The position numbers were made by a program, and so were the translations under genes. Below, piece after piece: positions 17,137 through 25,046 of a stretch of 26,994 nt of DNA. How positions within the stretch are numbered: the first letter of the stretch is position 1; every line of letters begins with the position of its first letter. The stretch comes from UBA1189 sp045647345. GTDB taxonomy: Bacteria > Bacteroidota > Bacteroidia > Bacteroidales > Bacteroidaceae. Under the pieces are notes generated by a model. That model was given only the letters and a program-made list of their open reading frames with translations, did no database searches and was not told the origin of the DNA. Where the stretch lies: the NCBI GenBank assembly GCA_045647345.1, contig JAZRMG010000072.1:1-26994 (forward strand), given 5' to 3'.

Positions 17137-18345
17137 ATGACATCTGTAGTACTCATAGCAATAGCAGCAATTCCGGCAATGTACACCGTTGTCGGGATTG
17201 TGCTCATAGTGCTGGCACTCACTAGCACAGCACTCTTCGTATGGAAACTCCGCGAGGCAAACACGCTGCGGAAAGAGGTGATGGAACTGCGCGACACCAT
17301 GCGCATGATGCGCTACGAGGAAGCCAACCTCGCCCGTATGCTCCACACAGCAGACAAGACAATGCCTAAAATGGAGGAAATCGCCACTGAGCCCACAGAA
17401 ATAGACTCAGAAGAGACCATAGACGCCACAGAAGCCATTGGAGCAGCAAAACTTGTAGAGAATATTGAGTCAACAGAACCAACCGAAGAAGAGGCTGAGA
17501 TAATCACCGAGAAAGCAACCGGAGAGCACACTGAGGAAGCTGTTGAGAGTGACACGGAAAACGTCGAAGAACCAACGAAAATAGTTGCCGAAGAGCCTAT
17601 TGTTGAGAATCACGTTACTGAAACGGTGGAAGAGCATATTGTTGAGAACCACGTTACTGAAACGGTGGAAGAGTCTATTGCTGAGGTACACGTTACTGAA
17701 GCTGGCGAGGAGACAACAGAAGTAACCACCGAGAAGCCCATAGCAGAGCCCATCGAGGATATCACACCACTCCCCATAGCCCGCTCACGCAGGCAGACTA
17801 TCAAGGAACGTTGCCCGGCCATCCCCAACGACCTGTTTGCCGCATGGTTCGAGGAGAACGACAACGCCACTGAGCCCGACGAGGAACCCGAAGCAGAGCC
17901 TGCCAAGGAGAACATTCCTAATCAGCCAACTACTGTACAAGAATCTCCGATAGAGGAAAGCACACCCCAAGAAAGCCCAAATGCCTCAGACTCCGCAGAA
18001 ACGCCTAAACGACCCATGAGCAGGGAGGATGAGCGTTTCTGCCACAAGTTGGAACGCACCATACAGACCCGTATGCGCAACCCCAACTTGAACGTCGACA
18101 TCATAGCCTCACAGTTCGGCTTAGGCCGCACCAACTTCTATCGCAAGGTGCGCGAGCTCACTGGCATGTCACCCAACGACTACCTTCGCAAATGCCGCAT
18201 GACCAAGGCAGGCGAACTGCTGCAGAACACCGAGCTTAGCATCAGCGACGTGTGTGTACAAGTGGGCATCCCCGATGCACAGTACTTCAGCCGCGTATTC
18301 AAGGCACACTACGGAGTTACCCCCTCATTATATAGAGAACAATAA
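17137..18345 (+). CDS. Membrane-anchored AraC-type DNA-binding protein with acidic repeat linker
   Basis: 402 residues. Residues about 4-37 form one long hydrophobic segment (ends TALFVWKL); the basic residues after it (REANTLRKE) predict the C-terminal part to be cytoplasmic. Residues 40-70 look like a short coiled coil. Residues about 75-295 are very rich in Glu, Thr and Pro and probably disordered; they include three 13-residue repeats at 154-192. Residues about 297-402 are an AraC/XylS helix-turn-helix domain: LNVDIIASQFGLGRTNFYRK, LTGMSPNDYLRKCRM, then SISDVCVQVGIPDAQYFSRV and FKAHYGVTPSLYREQ. There is no periplasmic sensor, kinase or receiver domain, so it differs from the hybrid two-component regulators of this phylum. 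It lies 71 bp after GH28 and 22 bp before GH84, suggesting co-expression and perhaps control of these glycosidase genes. No promoter motif is obvious before it. Confidence 0.85.
   Translation: MTSVVLIAIAAIPAMYTVVGIVLIVLALTSTALFVWKLREANTLRKEVMELRDTMRMMRYEEANLARMLHTADKTMPKMEEIATEPTEIDSEETIDATEAIGAAKLVENIESTEPTEEEAEIITEKATGEHTEEAVESDTENVEEPTKIVAEEPIVENHVTETVEEHIVENHVTETVEESIAEVHVTEAGEETTEVTTEKPIAEPIEDITPLPIARSRRQTIKERCPAIPNDLFAAWFEENDNATEPDEEPEAEPAKENIPNQPTTVQESPIEESTPQESPNASDSAETPKRPMSREDERFCHKLERTIQTRMRNPNLNVDIIASQFGLGRTNFYRKVRELTGMSPNDYLRKCRMTKAGELLQNTELSISDVCVQVGIPDAQYFSRVFKAHYGVTPSLYREQ
17596..17712 (+). repeat. Three in-frame 39-bp repeats (13 residues each)
   Basis: Repeats at 17596-17634, 17635-17673 and 17674-17712 encode PIVENHVTETVEE, HIVENHVTETVEE and SIAEVHVTEAGEE. 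The first two are nearly identical in DNA, so copy number may vary by slippage. They lie in the acidic linker of the AraC-type protein. Confidence 0.85.
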
Positions 18346-18367
18346 CAAAAACACATAAAACAACATC

Positions 18368-21028
18368 ATGAAGAAAAGAACATCATTACTGTCATGGATG
18401 GCTGCCGCATCTTTCATAGCAGCCACAGCACAGACCGTAAACGTATCCCCTCTGCCCCAACGCATCGTGTGGGGTGACAAAGCGTTTGACCACCCCACCA
18501 GCATCGTCATCAAAGGTGCTAATGAGGCCGATGCCGACGCTGTAGCCTTGCTGCGCAGCCATTATGCCGAAAACAAGAACGGTATAAAGGTTGTCATCGG
18601 CGAACGAGGCGACAAAGCTGTTAAAAAGTATGCCGCCGAGATTCCCAACCAAATAGAAGGATACTATATTAATATAGGTAAAAACCAGGTAGTGATTGCC
18701 GGTAACGACGAGGCGGGTACATACTACGGTGTGCAGACCTTCCTGCAGATGGCATCGCAACCTGAAGTGATGAAAGCCGAGGTGGCAGACTGGCCCGACG
18801 TACTGGAGCGCGGTGTGGTAGAGGGATTCTACGGCAATCCCTGGAGTCACAAGGACCGCCTGCGCCAGTTCGACTTCTATGGTAAAAACAAGCTCAACGT
18901 ATACATCTATGGTCCCAAGGACGACCCCTACCACCGCAACCAATGGCGCGAGGCATACCCCGCCGAAGAGGCACAGCGCATCAGTGAGCTGGCCAAGGCC
19001 GCCGCACAAAACAAGGTAGATTTCGTGTGGGCCATGCACCCAGGTGGTGACATCCAGTGGACAGAGGACGATCTAAAGAGTTCTGTGCAGAAGCTCGAGT
19101 GGATGTACGAGCTTGGCGTACGTGCTTTTGCCATCTTCTTCGACGACATCTTCGGTGCCGAACAATCAAAGGGCGCCAAGCAAGCCGAGTACATGAACGC
19201 ACTTAACCGCGAGTTCGTGAAGAAACATAACGATGTGGCTCCCCTCATCCTCTGCCCCACACAGTACAACAAGAGTTGGTCGCACGGTTCATACCTAAAC
19301 GATCTGGGTACCACGATGGACAAAGATATCCGCATCATGTGGACCGGCGCTACGGTGGTGGACATGATAGGCAAGGCCGACATGGACTGGATCAACGCAC
19401 AGATCAAGCGCAATGCGTATATATGGCTCAATTACCCCGTGAACGACTTCTGCATAGACCACATGCTCATGGGACCCACCTACGGCAATGACCTGAACAT
19501 TGCGCCCCAGCTGAGCGGCTTCGTATCGAACCCAATGGAGTATGCCGAGGCATCCAAAGTATCGCTCTACAGCATTGCCGACTATACATGGAACCTGGAC
19601 GCCTATTCATCAAAAGCCTCATGGGAGCGTGCGCTGAACGAGCTCATGCCCGAGCACGTTGATGCCTTCCGCGTATTCTGTCAGCACAATATCGACCTCG
19701 GTCCCACTGGTCATGGCCTCCGTCGTCAAGGCGAATCAGCAGCCTTCAAGAAGAGCGCCGAAGCATTTACCTCTGCTATGGCTAAAGGTTATAATGCCGA
19801 GGCCGTAGCCGCCATGAACAAGGAATTCGGCACTATGGTCGACGCTGCCAATGAGCTGCTCACCTCAACTGAGGAGCCTGAGATGATTTCCGAAATCACT
19901 CCGTGGGTAGAGGTAATGAAGATTATCGGACAGCGCGGACAGTTGGTGATGAAGCTGCATACGTTGCTCAACAAGGGCGACGAGAAAGCCTTCATCACAA
20001 CCTACGAACAGTTGGCACAACTGGAGCAGACACAAAAGGGTATCCTCTCACGTAACTTCGAAGGCTCCATCAAGAAGCCCAACCCCACCGTAGCCAATGA
20101 GGTGGTAGTTCCCTTCATCAAGGCCAATACCAAGAGCCTCATCCGCGAATACAAGAGCAAGTACACCTACCGCAAGGATATCTTCCCCGCCGACCTCATC
20201 GAAGAGGGCCGCTACTACATCAAGGTCAACGGACGCTGGCTCACCGACGCCAAAGCCAATCCCGACCGCACGGGCGACTTCCCCGTACTGCAGACAGCTG
20301 AGGATGTCATCAACCCTCAACGTCAGGAGTGGAACATCAGCATCGACCCCATCACCGAACGTTATAAGATTACCAATGCACAGGACGGACGTTACATCAA
20401 CGAAATGGGTAACTTCTGGCGCGACAAGAACAACAACCCCTACGACCCCGCATGGCATTCCTTCAATATCTACCGTCTGAACGGTAAGTATGCCATCCAA
20501 ACTGCAGGAAACGCTGGCGGACGCATGTGGACAGCTGATGAGGAGCGTATCAATTTGACCGACGCGAAGAGCGTAGGCTACGAGCACTTCATCTTCGAGA
20601 TTATCCCTGTGGGCGGTGCAGCTACCGAAACTCCCATGGTAGAGCCCGGTGCAGCCGTATACATCATCGACAATGAGGGTCGCTACCTCACCAACACCAC
20701 CGTGAAGGGCGTGGGTGGCACACCTGAGTTCATGGCTCGCCGCGACGACGACAGCCAGCTGTGGCGCTTCAACCTCGTGGATGAGACAGGCCGCTTCAGC
20801 CTCACCAGCGCTGCTGATGACCGTTACGTAAACGAGATTTGCAACTTTGGCACCAATGCCTATAATCCTCAATGGAACACCTACATTCTACAGGAGAAGG
20901 GTGGACTCTTCTCTATCCGCAATGCTGGCAATGGCGGCAACAACTACTGGATCGTAGATGGCAAGCACATCTCTACAGCCAACATACCCGCTGCAGAGAG
21001 CTTCCAATTTAAAATTGTGAGTAAGTAA
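18368..21028 (+). CDS. Exported GH84 beta-N-acetylglucosaminidase
   Basis: 886 residues with a signal peptide (1-21, ends IAATA). Residues about 23-145 form the N-terminal alpha/beta domain seen in such hexosaminidases. Residues about 146-430 are the GH84 catalytic barrel: RGVVEGFYGNPWSH (148-161), YIYGPKDDPYH (179-189), and the catalytic Asp pair D259-D260 in FFDDIFG, matching the substrate-assisted mechanism of the Bacteroides thetaiotaomicron homologue. A helical region follows (430-600). The last 275 residues are two similar segments (about 612-747 and 760-885) that resemble ricin-type beta-trefoil modules and may bind glycan. The enzyme removes terminal GlcNAc from glycans, probably in the periplasm or at the surface. 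It starts 22 bp after the AraC-type gene and ends before a strong terminator. Confidence 0.93.
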   Translation: MKKRTSLLSWMAAASFIAATAQTVNVSPLPQRIVWGDKAFDHPTSIVIKGANEADADAVALLRSHYAENKNGIKVVIGERGDKAVKKYAAEIPNQIEGYYINIGKNQVVIAGNDEAGTYYGVQTFLQMASQPEVMKAEVADWPDVLERGVVEGFYGNPWSHKDRLRQFDFYGKNKLNVYIYGPKDDPYHRNQWREAYPAEEAQRISELAKAAAQNKVDFVWAMHPGGDIQWTEDDLKSSVQKLEWMYELGVRAFAIFFDDIFGAEQSKGAKQAEYMNALNREFVKKHNDVAPLILCPTQYNKSWSHGSYLNDLGTTMDKDIRIMWTGATVVDMIGKADMDWINAQIKRNAYIWLNYPVNDFCIDHMLMGPTYGNDLNIAPQLSGFVSNPMEYAEASKVSLYSIADYTWNLDAYSSKASWERALNELMPEHVDAFRVFCQHNIDLGPTGHGLRRQGESAAFKKSAEAFTSAMAKGYNAEAVAAMNKEFGTMVDAANELLTSTEEPEMISEITPWVEVMKIIGQRGQLVMKLHTLLNKGDEKAFITTYEQLAQLEQTQKGILSRNFEGSIKKPNPTVANEVVVPFIKANTKSLIREYKSKYTYRKDIFPADLIEEGRYYIKVNGRWLTDAKANPDRTGDFPVLQTAEDVINPQRQEWNISIDPITERYKITNAQDGRYINEMGNFWRDKNNNPYDPAWHSFNIYRLNGKYAIQTAGNAGGRMWTADEERINLTDAKSVGYEHFIFEIIPVGGAATETPMVEPGAAVYIIDNEGRYLTNTTVKGVGGTPEFMARRDDDSQLWRFNLVDETGRFSLTSAADDRYVNEICNFGTNAYNPQWNTYILQEKGGLFSIRNAGNGGNNYWIVDGKHISTANIPAAESFQFKIVSK

Positions 21029-21062
21029 GCAATCGTATCCAGCAATCGTCACACGATGCATA

Positions 21063-21090
21063 GAAGGCCTCCACGATCGTGGAGGCCTTC
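21063..21090 (+). terminator. Terminator after the GH84 gene
   Basis: A perfect palindrome: GAAGGCCTCCAC (21063-21074), GATC, GTGGAGGCCTTC (21079-21090), followed by CTTTATT. It lies 34 nt after the GH84 stop and before the next promoter, and would end the GH28-regulator-GH84 transcript. Confidence 0.85.
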
Positions 21091-21136
21091 CTTTATTCAC
21101 TGAAATTAGTCCACGGCTCGAAAAACAGCAAATAAA

Positions 21137-21168
21137 TTTGCGTTTTCTCTCGCCTTGCACTACCTTTG
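21137..21168 (+). promoter_or_regulatory. Bacteroidetes-type promoter of the LeuA-family gene
   Basis: TTTG (21137-21140), a 20-nt spacer and TACCTTTG (21161-21168) fit the consensus. Transcription would start near 21175, leaving a leader of about 28 nt before the ATG at 21203. Confidence 0.7.
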
Positions 21169-21202
21169 CCACCTCAATAGGTTAAAAAGATTGTAACAAG
21201 CT

Positions 21203-22723
21203 ATGACATCCCGACAGATAGAGATAATGGACACTACGCTGCGCGATGGCGAACAGACCAGCGGTGTATCGTTCGTACCCCACGAAAAACTCTCCATCGC
21301 ACGTTGCCTGCTCGATGACCTTCGTGTAAACCGCATCGAGGTAGCATCGGCACGTGTCTCCGATGGTGAGGCCGAGTCAGTGAAAGCCATATGCGACTGG
21401 GCACACCGTGCAGGACATATCGAAAAGGTGGAAATCCTCGGTTTCGTAGATGGAACCACTTCGGTGGACTGGATTCGCCGTTGTGGCGGACGTGTAATGA
21501 ACCTCCTTACCAAGGGTTCGCTCAAGCATTGCACCGAGCAGCTCAAGCGTACTCCCGAGGAACATATCGCCGACATCCGTCGTGCGGTAGCCTATGCCAC
21601 CGAACAGGGAATAACCGTCAACGTATATCTCGAGGATTGGAGCAACGGCATGAAGAACTCGCCCGAGTATGTCTTTCAGCTTATGGATGGTCTGAAAGAC
21701 TGTGGCATCCGCCGTTTCATGCTCCCCGATACGCTCGGCGTTCTCAACCCCATGCAGGTGCAGTCCTTCATGGGCGTGATGGTGCAGCGCTATCCCGACA
21801 CGCACTTCGACTTCCATGCCCACAACGACTACGACCTTGCTGTGAGCAATGTCTATGCCGCCGTGCTGGCTGGTGCCAAGGGCTTGCACACCACCATCAA
21901 CGGCCTCGGCGAGCGTGCCGGCAATGCCCCCTTGGCAAGCGTGCAGGCTATCCTACGCGACCACTTCGGAGCCGACACCACCATCAACGAAGAGCGTCTC
22001 AACGATGTGAGCCGCCTCGTGGAGTCCTACTCGGGCATCACCATCCCTGCCAATAAACCCATCGTAGGTGAGAACGTCTTCACTCAGGTGGCAGGTGTGC
22101 ATGCCGATGGCGATAACAAGAACAATCTCTACTGCAACGAGCTGCTGCCCGAGCGCTTCGGCCGCAAGCGCGAGTATGCTCTCGGTAAGACGAGCGGCAA
22201 AGCCAACATACGCAAGAACCTCGAAGCCCTCGGCCTCGAACTCGATGACGATGCCATGCGCAAGGTCACTGCCCGCATCATCGAGCTGGGCGACAAGAAA
22301 GAGGTAGTCACACAGGAAGACCTGCCCTACATCATCTCCGATGTACTGAAACATTCCGTCGAGGATGCCCGCGTGAAACTTCTCAGCTACTATGTCACTC
22401 TCTCGCAAGGCCTCAAGCCCATGGCTTCGCTTAAACTCAGCATTGGCGACCAAGTGTATGAGCAGAACGCCAGCGGCGACGGACAGTACGATGCCTTCGT
22501 GCGTGCACTGCGCAAGATATATAAGGAGACATTGGGCCGCAAGTTCCCCATGCTCACCAACTATGCCGTATCTATCCCCCCTGGCGGTCGCACCGACGCC
22601 TTTGTACAAACTATCATCTCCTGGGAATACGAGGGTAAAACCTTCAAGACCCGCGGTCTCGATGCCGACCAGACGGAGGCTGCCATCAAGGCTACCATCA
22701 AGATGCTCAATATCATTGAGTAA
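21203..22723 (+). CDS. LeuA-family synthase (2-isopropylmalate / citramalate synthase type)
   Basis: 506 residues, cytoplasmic. Members condense acetyl-CoA with a 2-oxo acid in leucine, isoleucine or related pathways. The HMGL-like barrel shows MDTTLRDGEQTSGVSF (9-24; D10, R13, D14), HFDFHAHNDYDLAVSN (201-216; metal-binding H205 and H207) and TTINGLGERAGNAPL (230-244). FTQVAGVHADG (293-303) and the C-terminal LeuA dimerisation/allosteric domain (about 380-505, SLKLSIGDQVYEQNASGDG) follow. The regulatory domain fits 2-isopropylmalate or (R)-citramalate synthase, and sequence alone does not separate them. No leuB, leuC or leuD lies nearby, and the gene has its own promoter, so it is probably a single-gene unit. 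A 14-A run begins 6 nt after its stop codon. Confidence 0.85.
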   Translation: MTSRQIEIMDTTLRDGEQTSGVSFVPHEKLSIARCLLDDLRVNRIEVASARVSDGEAESVKAICDWAHRAGHIEKVEILGFVDGTTSVDWIRRCGGRVMNLLTKGSLKHCTEQLKRTPEEHIADIRRAVAYATEQGITVNVYLEDWSNGMKNSPEYVFQLMDGLKDCGIRRFMLPDTLGVLNPMQVQSFMGVMVQRYPDTHFDFHAHNDYDLAVSNVYAAVLAGAKGLHTTINGLGERAGNAPLASVQAILRDHFGADTTINEERLNDVSRLVESYSGITIPANKPIVGENVFTQVAGVHADGDNKNNLYCNELLPERFGRKREYALGKTSGKANIRKNLEALGLELDDDAMRKVTARIIELGDKKEVVTQEDLPYIISDVLKHSVEDARVKLLSYYVTLSQGLKPMASLKLSIGDQVYEQNASGDGQYDAFVRALRKIYKETLGRKFPMLTNYAVSIPPGGRTDAFVQTIISWEYEGKTFKTRGLDADQTEAAIKATIKMLNIIE

Positions 22724-22728
22724 GCATC

Positions 22729-22742
22729 AAAAAAAAAAAAAA
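22729..22742. repeat. Homopolymer of 14 A after the LeuA-family gene
   Basis: Fourteen consecutive A on the plus strand just downstream of the TAA at 22721-22723. It is a likely slippage site and a place where assembly length may be wrong. It is non-coding. Confidence 0.7.
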
Positions 22743-22818
22743 GAAATGCTCGAATAGAGATAGCAGAGAGTACAAGTAAGAACAATAGATACATTCCGTA
22801 TCCACAAAACAAGAAAGA

Positions 22819-22848
22819 GAGGGTGTAACAGCATGCTGATACACCCTC
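22819..22848. terminator. Bidirectional terminator between the LeuA-family gene and nagB
   Basis: GAGGGTGTA (22819-22827) pairs with TACACCCTC (22840-22848), and the inner CAGCATGCTG is itself palindromic, so the 30 nt are nearly fully self-complementary. On the minus strand it is followed by T-rich TTTCTTGTTTTG, good for nagB; on the plus strand by CTTATTATC. Confidence 0.8.
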
Positions 22849-22885
22849 CTTATTATCTTAGAACTATCAGTATAGTTCGCTCTCC

Positions 22886-23677
22886 TTAAAGGTTATCCTT
22901 CTCGATATCCTTGAAGTAGTTTACAGTGCCTACCTTAAGTTCGGCAGTTGCAGCATCGTCACAAACGATGATGCCATGAGGATGGAGCTGAAGCACGCTG
23001 ATGGTCCACATCTGTGTGATAGCACCCTCAACAGCGTGATAGAGAGCCTGAGCCTTGTTATGACCGTTAGCAAGGATGAGCACCTCCTTAGCATCCATCA
23101 CAGTGCCTACACCTACGGTAACGGCAGTCTTGGGCACCTTGTTCACGTCGTTGTCGAAGAAACGTGAGTTAGCAATGATAGTATCAGTTGTCAAGGTCTT
23201 CTGACGTGTGCGTGAGGTAAGCGATGAGCCGGGCTTGTTGAATGCAATGTGACCGTCGGGACCGATACCACCCATGAAGAGGTGGATACCACCATATGAT
23301 TTGATCTTCTCCTCGTAGCGAGCGCACTCTGCATCGAGATCCTCGGCATTACCGTTGAGGATATTTACATTCTCCTTCTTCACATCTACATGGCTGAAGA
23401 AGTTGTTCCACATGAATGAGTGGTAGCTCTCGGGATGCTCCTCGGGAAGGTTGCAGTACTCGTCCATGTTGAAGGTCACTACATTCTGGAAACTTACCTT
23501 ACCCTCGTTGTAGAGGCGGATGAGCTCCTTATAGGTACCAAGAGGTGTGCCACCTGTGGGGAGACCGAGCACGAAAGGTTTCTCGGGTGTGGGGCCGAAC
23601 TCATTAATTCTCTTTACGATGTGCGATGCTGCCCATACAGCCATCTTTTGGGGATTGGGTTGAATGATTAAACGCAT
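22886..23677 (-). CDS. nagB: Glucosamine-6-phosphate deaminase with altered catalytic position
   Basis: 263 residues, close to the usual NagB length. It converts glucosamine-6-phosphate to fructose-6-phosphate and ammonia in the cytoplasm. Motifs: phosphate-binding LGLPTGGTPLG (37-47), NMDEYCNLP (70-78) with D72, GGIGPDGHIAFN (136-147) with D141 and H143, and SSLTSRTRQKTL. Numbering aligns with E. coli NagB without gaps through this region. There the catalytic triad is D141-H143-E148; here residue 148 is Lys (codon AAG), a one-base difference from GAG. Either activity is changed or the residue tolerates variation. It follows recA on the same strand after 203 bp containing repeats, and no TAnnTTTG motif was found just upstream. 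It would use the GlcNAc released by GH84 after uptake, phosphorylation and deacetylation. Confidence 0.93.
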   Translation of the reverse strand: MRLIIQPNPQKMAVWAASHIVKRINEFGPTPEKPFVLGLPTGGTPLGTYKELIRLYNEGKVSFQNVVTFNMDEYCNLPEEHPESYHSFMWNNFFSHVDVKKENVNILNGNAEDLDAECARYEEKIKSYGGIHLFMGGIGPDGHIAFNKPGSSLTSRTRQKTLTTDTIIANSRFFDNDVNKVPKTAVTVGVGTVMDAKEVLILANGHNKAQALYHAVEGAITQMWTISVLQLHPHGIIVCDDAATAELKVGTVNYFKDIEKDNL

Positions 23678-23691
23678 AAGACTTTAGATTT

Positions 23692-23719
23692 TTGAATTAT
23701 GAATTATGAATAGTGAATT
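23692..23719. repeat. Heptad tandem repeat NTGAATN, four copies
   Basis: TTGAATT, ATGAATT, ATGAATA and GTGAATT follow without gaps, 15 nt upstream of the nagB start on the non-template side. They lie in the nagB leader or promoter zone and share the NTGA-N3 pattern with the other arrays in this window. Confidence 0.65.
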
Positions 23720-23734
23720 ATCTACTAATGCTTA

Positions 23735-23871
23735 TGTCATTCTGAAACGAAGTTCGCCGCCCGTAGGGCTAAAGGCAACGCAGTAAAACAACCTTTAGGT
23801 CGCCGTTAGGAATCTCGCAGATCTCTTGAAAAAGTCCCAACGCGGGATCCTTCGTTTCACTCAGGATGACA
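23735..23871. repeat. MITE-like extragenic element with TGTCATNCTGA inverted ends
   Basis: The left end TGTCATTCTGAAACGAAG (23735-23752) is the reverse complement of 23850-23871 apart from one mismatch and a 4-nt indel (GTGA absent on the left). The 137-bp element fills most of the gap between recA and nagB and contains further self-complementary words (CCTTTAGG, GATCC, AGATCT). I recall similar TGTCATTCTGA words in intergenic DNA of Bacteroidales, which suggests a dispersed family; this is memory, not a search. It has no coding capacity. Confidence 0.6.
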
Positions 23872-23879
23872 GAAACTCT

Positions 23880-24917
23880 TTACTCTTCTGTTTTTTTCTT
23901 GAGTACCTCCACAATCTTTGCCTCGAGTTCTTCTGCCAATTCAGGATTATCGGCTAAGAGCTGCTTCACAGCGTCACGTCCTTGAGCGAGCTTGGTCTCG
24001 CCATAAGAGAACCACGAACCCGATTTCTTGATGATGCCATGCTCTACACCAAGGTCAATAATCTCGCCTATTTTTGAAATACCTTCTCCGAACATAATGT
24101 CAAACTCTGCTCTGCGGAAAGGAGGTGCTACCTTGTTCTTTACAATCTTAACTTTGGTGAGATGACCGAGTATCTCCTCGCCATCCTTAACGGGAGTAGA
24201 CTTGCGGATATCGATACGCACTGAAGCATAGAATTTCAAGGCATTACCACCGGTAGTAGTTTCGGGATTGCCAAACATCACACCTATCTTCTCGCGCAAC
24301 TGGTTGATGAAGATACAGGTAGTGTTGGTTTTTGATATGGTGGCAGTGAGCTTTCTCAGTGCCTGGCTCATAAGACGAGCCTGAAGACCTACCTTGTTGT
24401 CGCCCATGTCGCCCTCAATCTCAGCCTTCGGAGTGAGTGCTGCTACTGAGTCAATGATGACGAGGTCAACGGCAGCCGAAGAGATGAGCTGGTCGGCAAT
24501 CTCAAGTGCTTGCTCACCATTGTCGGGTTGGGCAATGAGCAGACTGTTGACATCTACGCCCAACTTCTGTGCATAGAAGCGGTCGAAGGCATGCTCGGCA
24601 TCGATGATGGCTGCTATACCGCCATTCTTCTGTGCCTCGGCGATGGCATGGATAGCCAGTGTGGTCTTACCTGATGATTCGGGACCGTAGATCTCGATGA
24701 TGCGGCCGCGAGGATAACCACCAACGCCAAGAGCTACATTCAATCCAAGAGATCCTGTGGGAATAACTTCAATCTCCTGTATATTGTCATCACCGAGCTT
24801 CATGATAGCACCCTTACCGAAATTCTTTTCGATGCGGTCCATCGCTGCTTGCAAGGCTTTCAGCTTATCGGCGGGTGAATCTGACGCTGCTGCTTTAACT
24901 TCTTCTTTTTTTGCCAT
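23880..24917 (-). CDS. recA: RecA recombinase
   Basis: 345 residues, the usual length. RecA forms filaments on single-stranded DNA, drives homologous pairing and triggers LexA-type cleavage. Walker A YGPESSGKTT (77-86), the DAEHA block (106-110), Walker B VDLVIIDSVAAL, the NQLREKIGVMFGNPETTTGG segment (loop L2 region) and the acidic C-terminal end (LEAKIVEVLKKKTEE) are all present. No intein or frameshift is visible. It is divergent from dnaK, with a 283-bp region between them, and has a candidate TAnnTTTG on its strand at 24956-24963. I saw no obvious LexA box in that region. The 137-bp repeat element begins 8 bp after its stop. Confidence 0.98.
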   Translation of the reverse strand: MAKKEEVKAAASDSPADKLKALQAAMDRIEKNFGKGAIMKLGDDNIQEIEVIPTGSLGLNVALGVGGYPRGRIIEIYGPESSGKTTLAIHAIAEAQKNGGIAAIIDAEHAFDRFYAQKLGVDVNSLLIAQPDNGEQALEIADQLISSAAVDLVIIDSVAALTPKAEIEGDMGDNKVGLQARLMSQALRKLTATISKTNTTCIFINQLREKIGVMFGNPETTTGGNALKFYASVRIDIRKSTPVKDGEEILGHLTKVKIVKNKVAPPFRRAEFDIMFGEGISKIGEIIDLGVEHGIIKKSGSWFSYGETKLAQGRDAVKQLLADNPELAEELEAKIVEVLKKKTEE

Positions 24918-24955
24918 ACTTATTTATATATATAGAATGTTTCCTTTTCAGTTTT

Positions 24956-24963
24956 CAAAGTTA
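24956..24963 (-). promoter_or_regulatory. -7 promoter element of recA
   Basis: On the minus strand the bases read TAACTTTG, matching TAnnTTTG. The leader would be about 33 nt before the ATG at 24917. No TTTG is found at the -33 distance, so confidence is moderate. Confidence 0.45.
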
Positions 24964-25046
24964 CAAACATTTTCCGAATTGTACACTATTGGCAGAGGAA
25001 AAAAGTTTTTTCTGCCATCATGTCACGATATGTGTCATGCCATTAT

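Noticed and set aside
17596..17712. 39-bp repeats considered as a CRISPR or tandem non-coding array
   Set aside because: There are no spacers, the unit is a multiple of three, and all copies keep the open frame of the AraC-type protein.
21063..21090. Perfect 28-nt palindrome considered as an operator or attachment site
   Set aside because: Its position just after the GH84 stop and the following T-rich stretch fit a terminator better.
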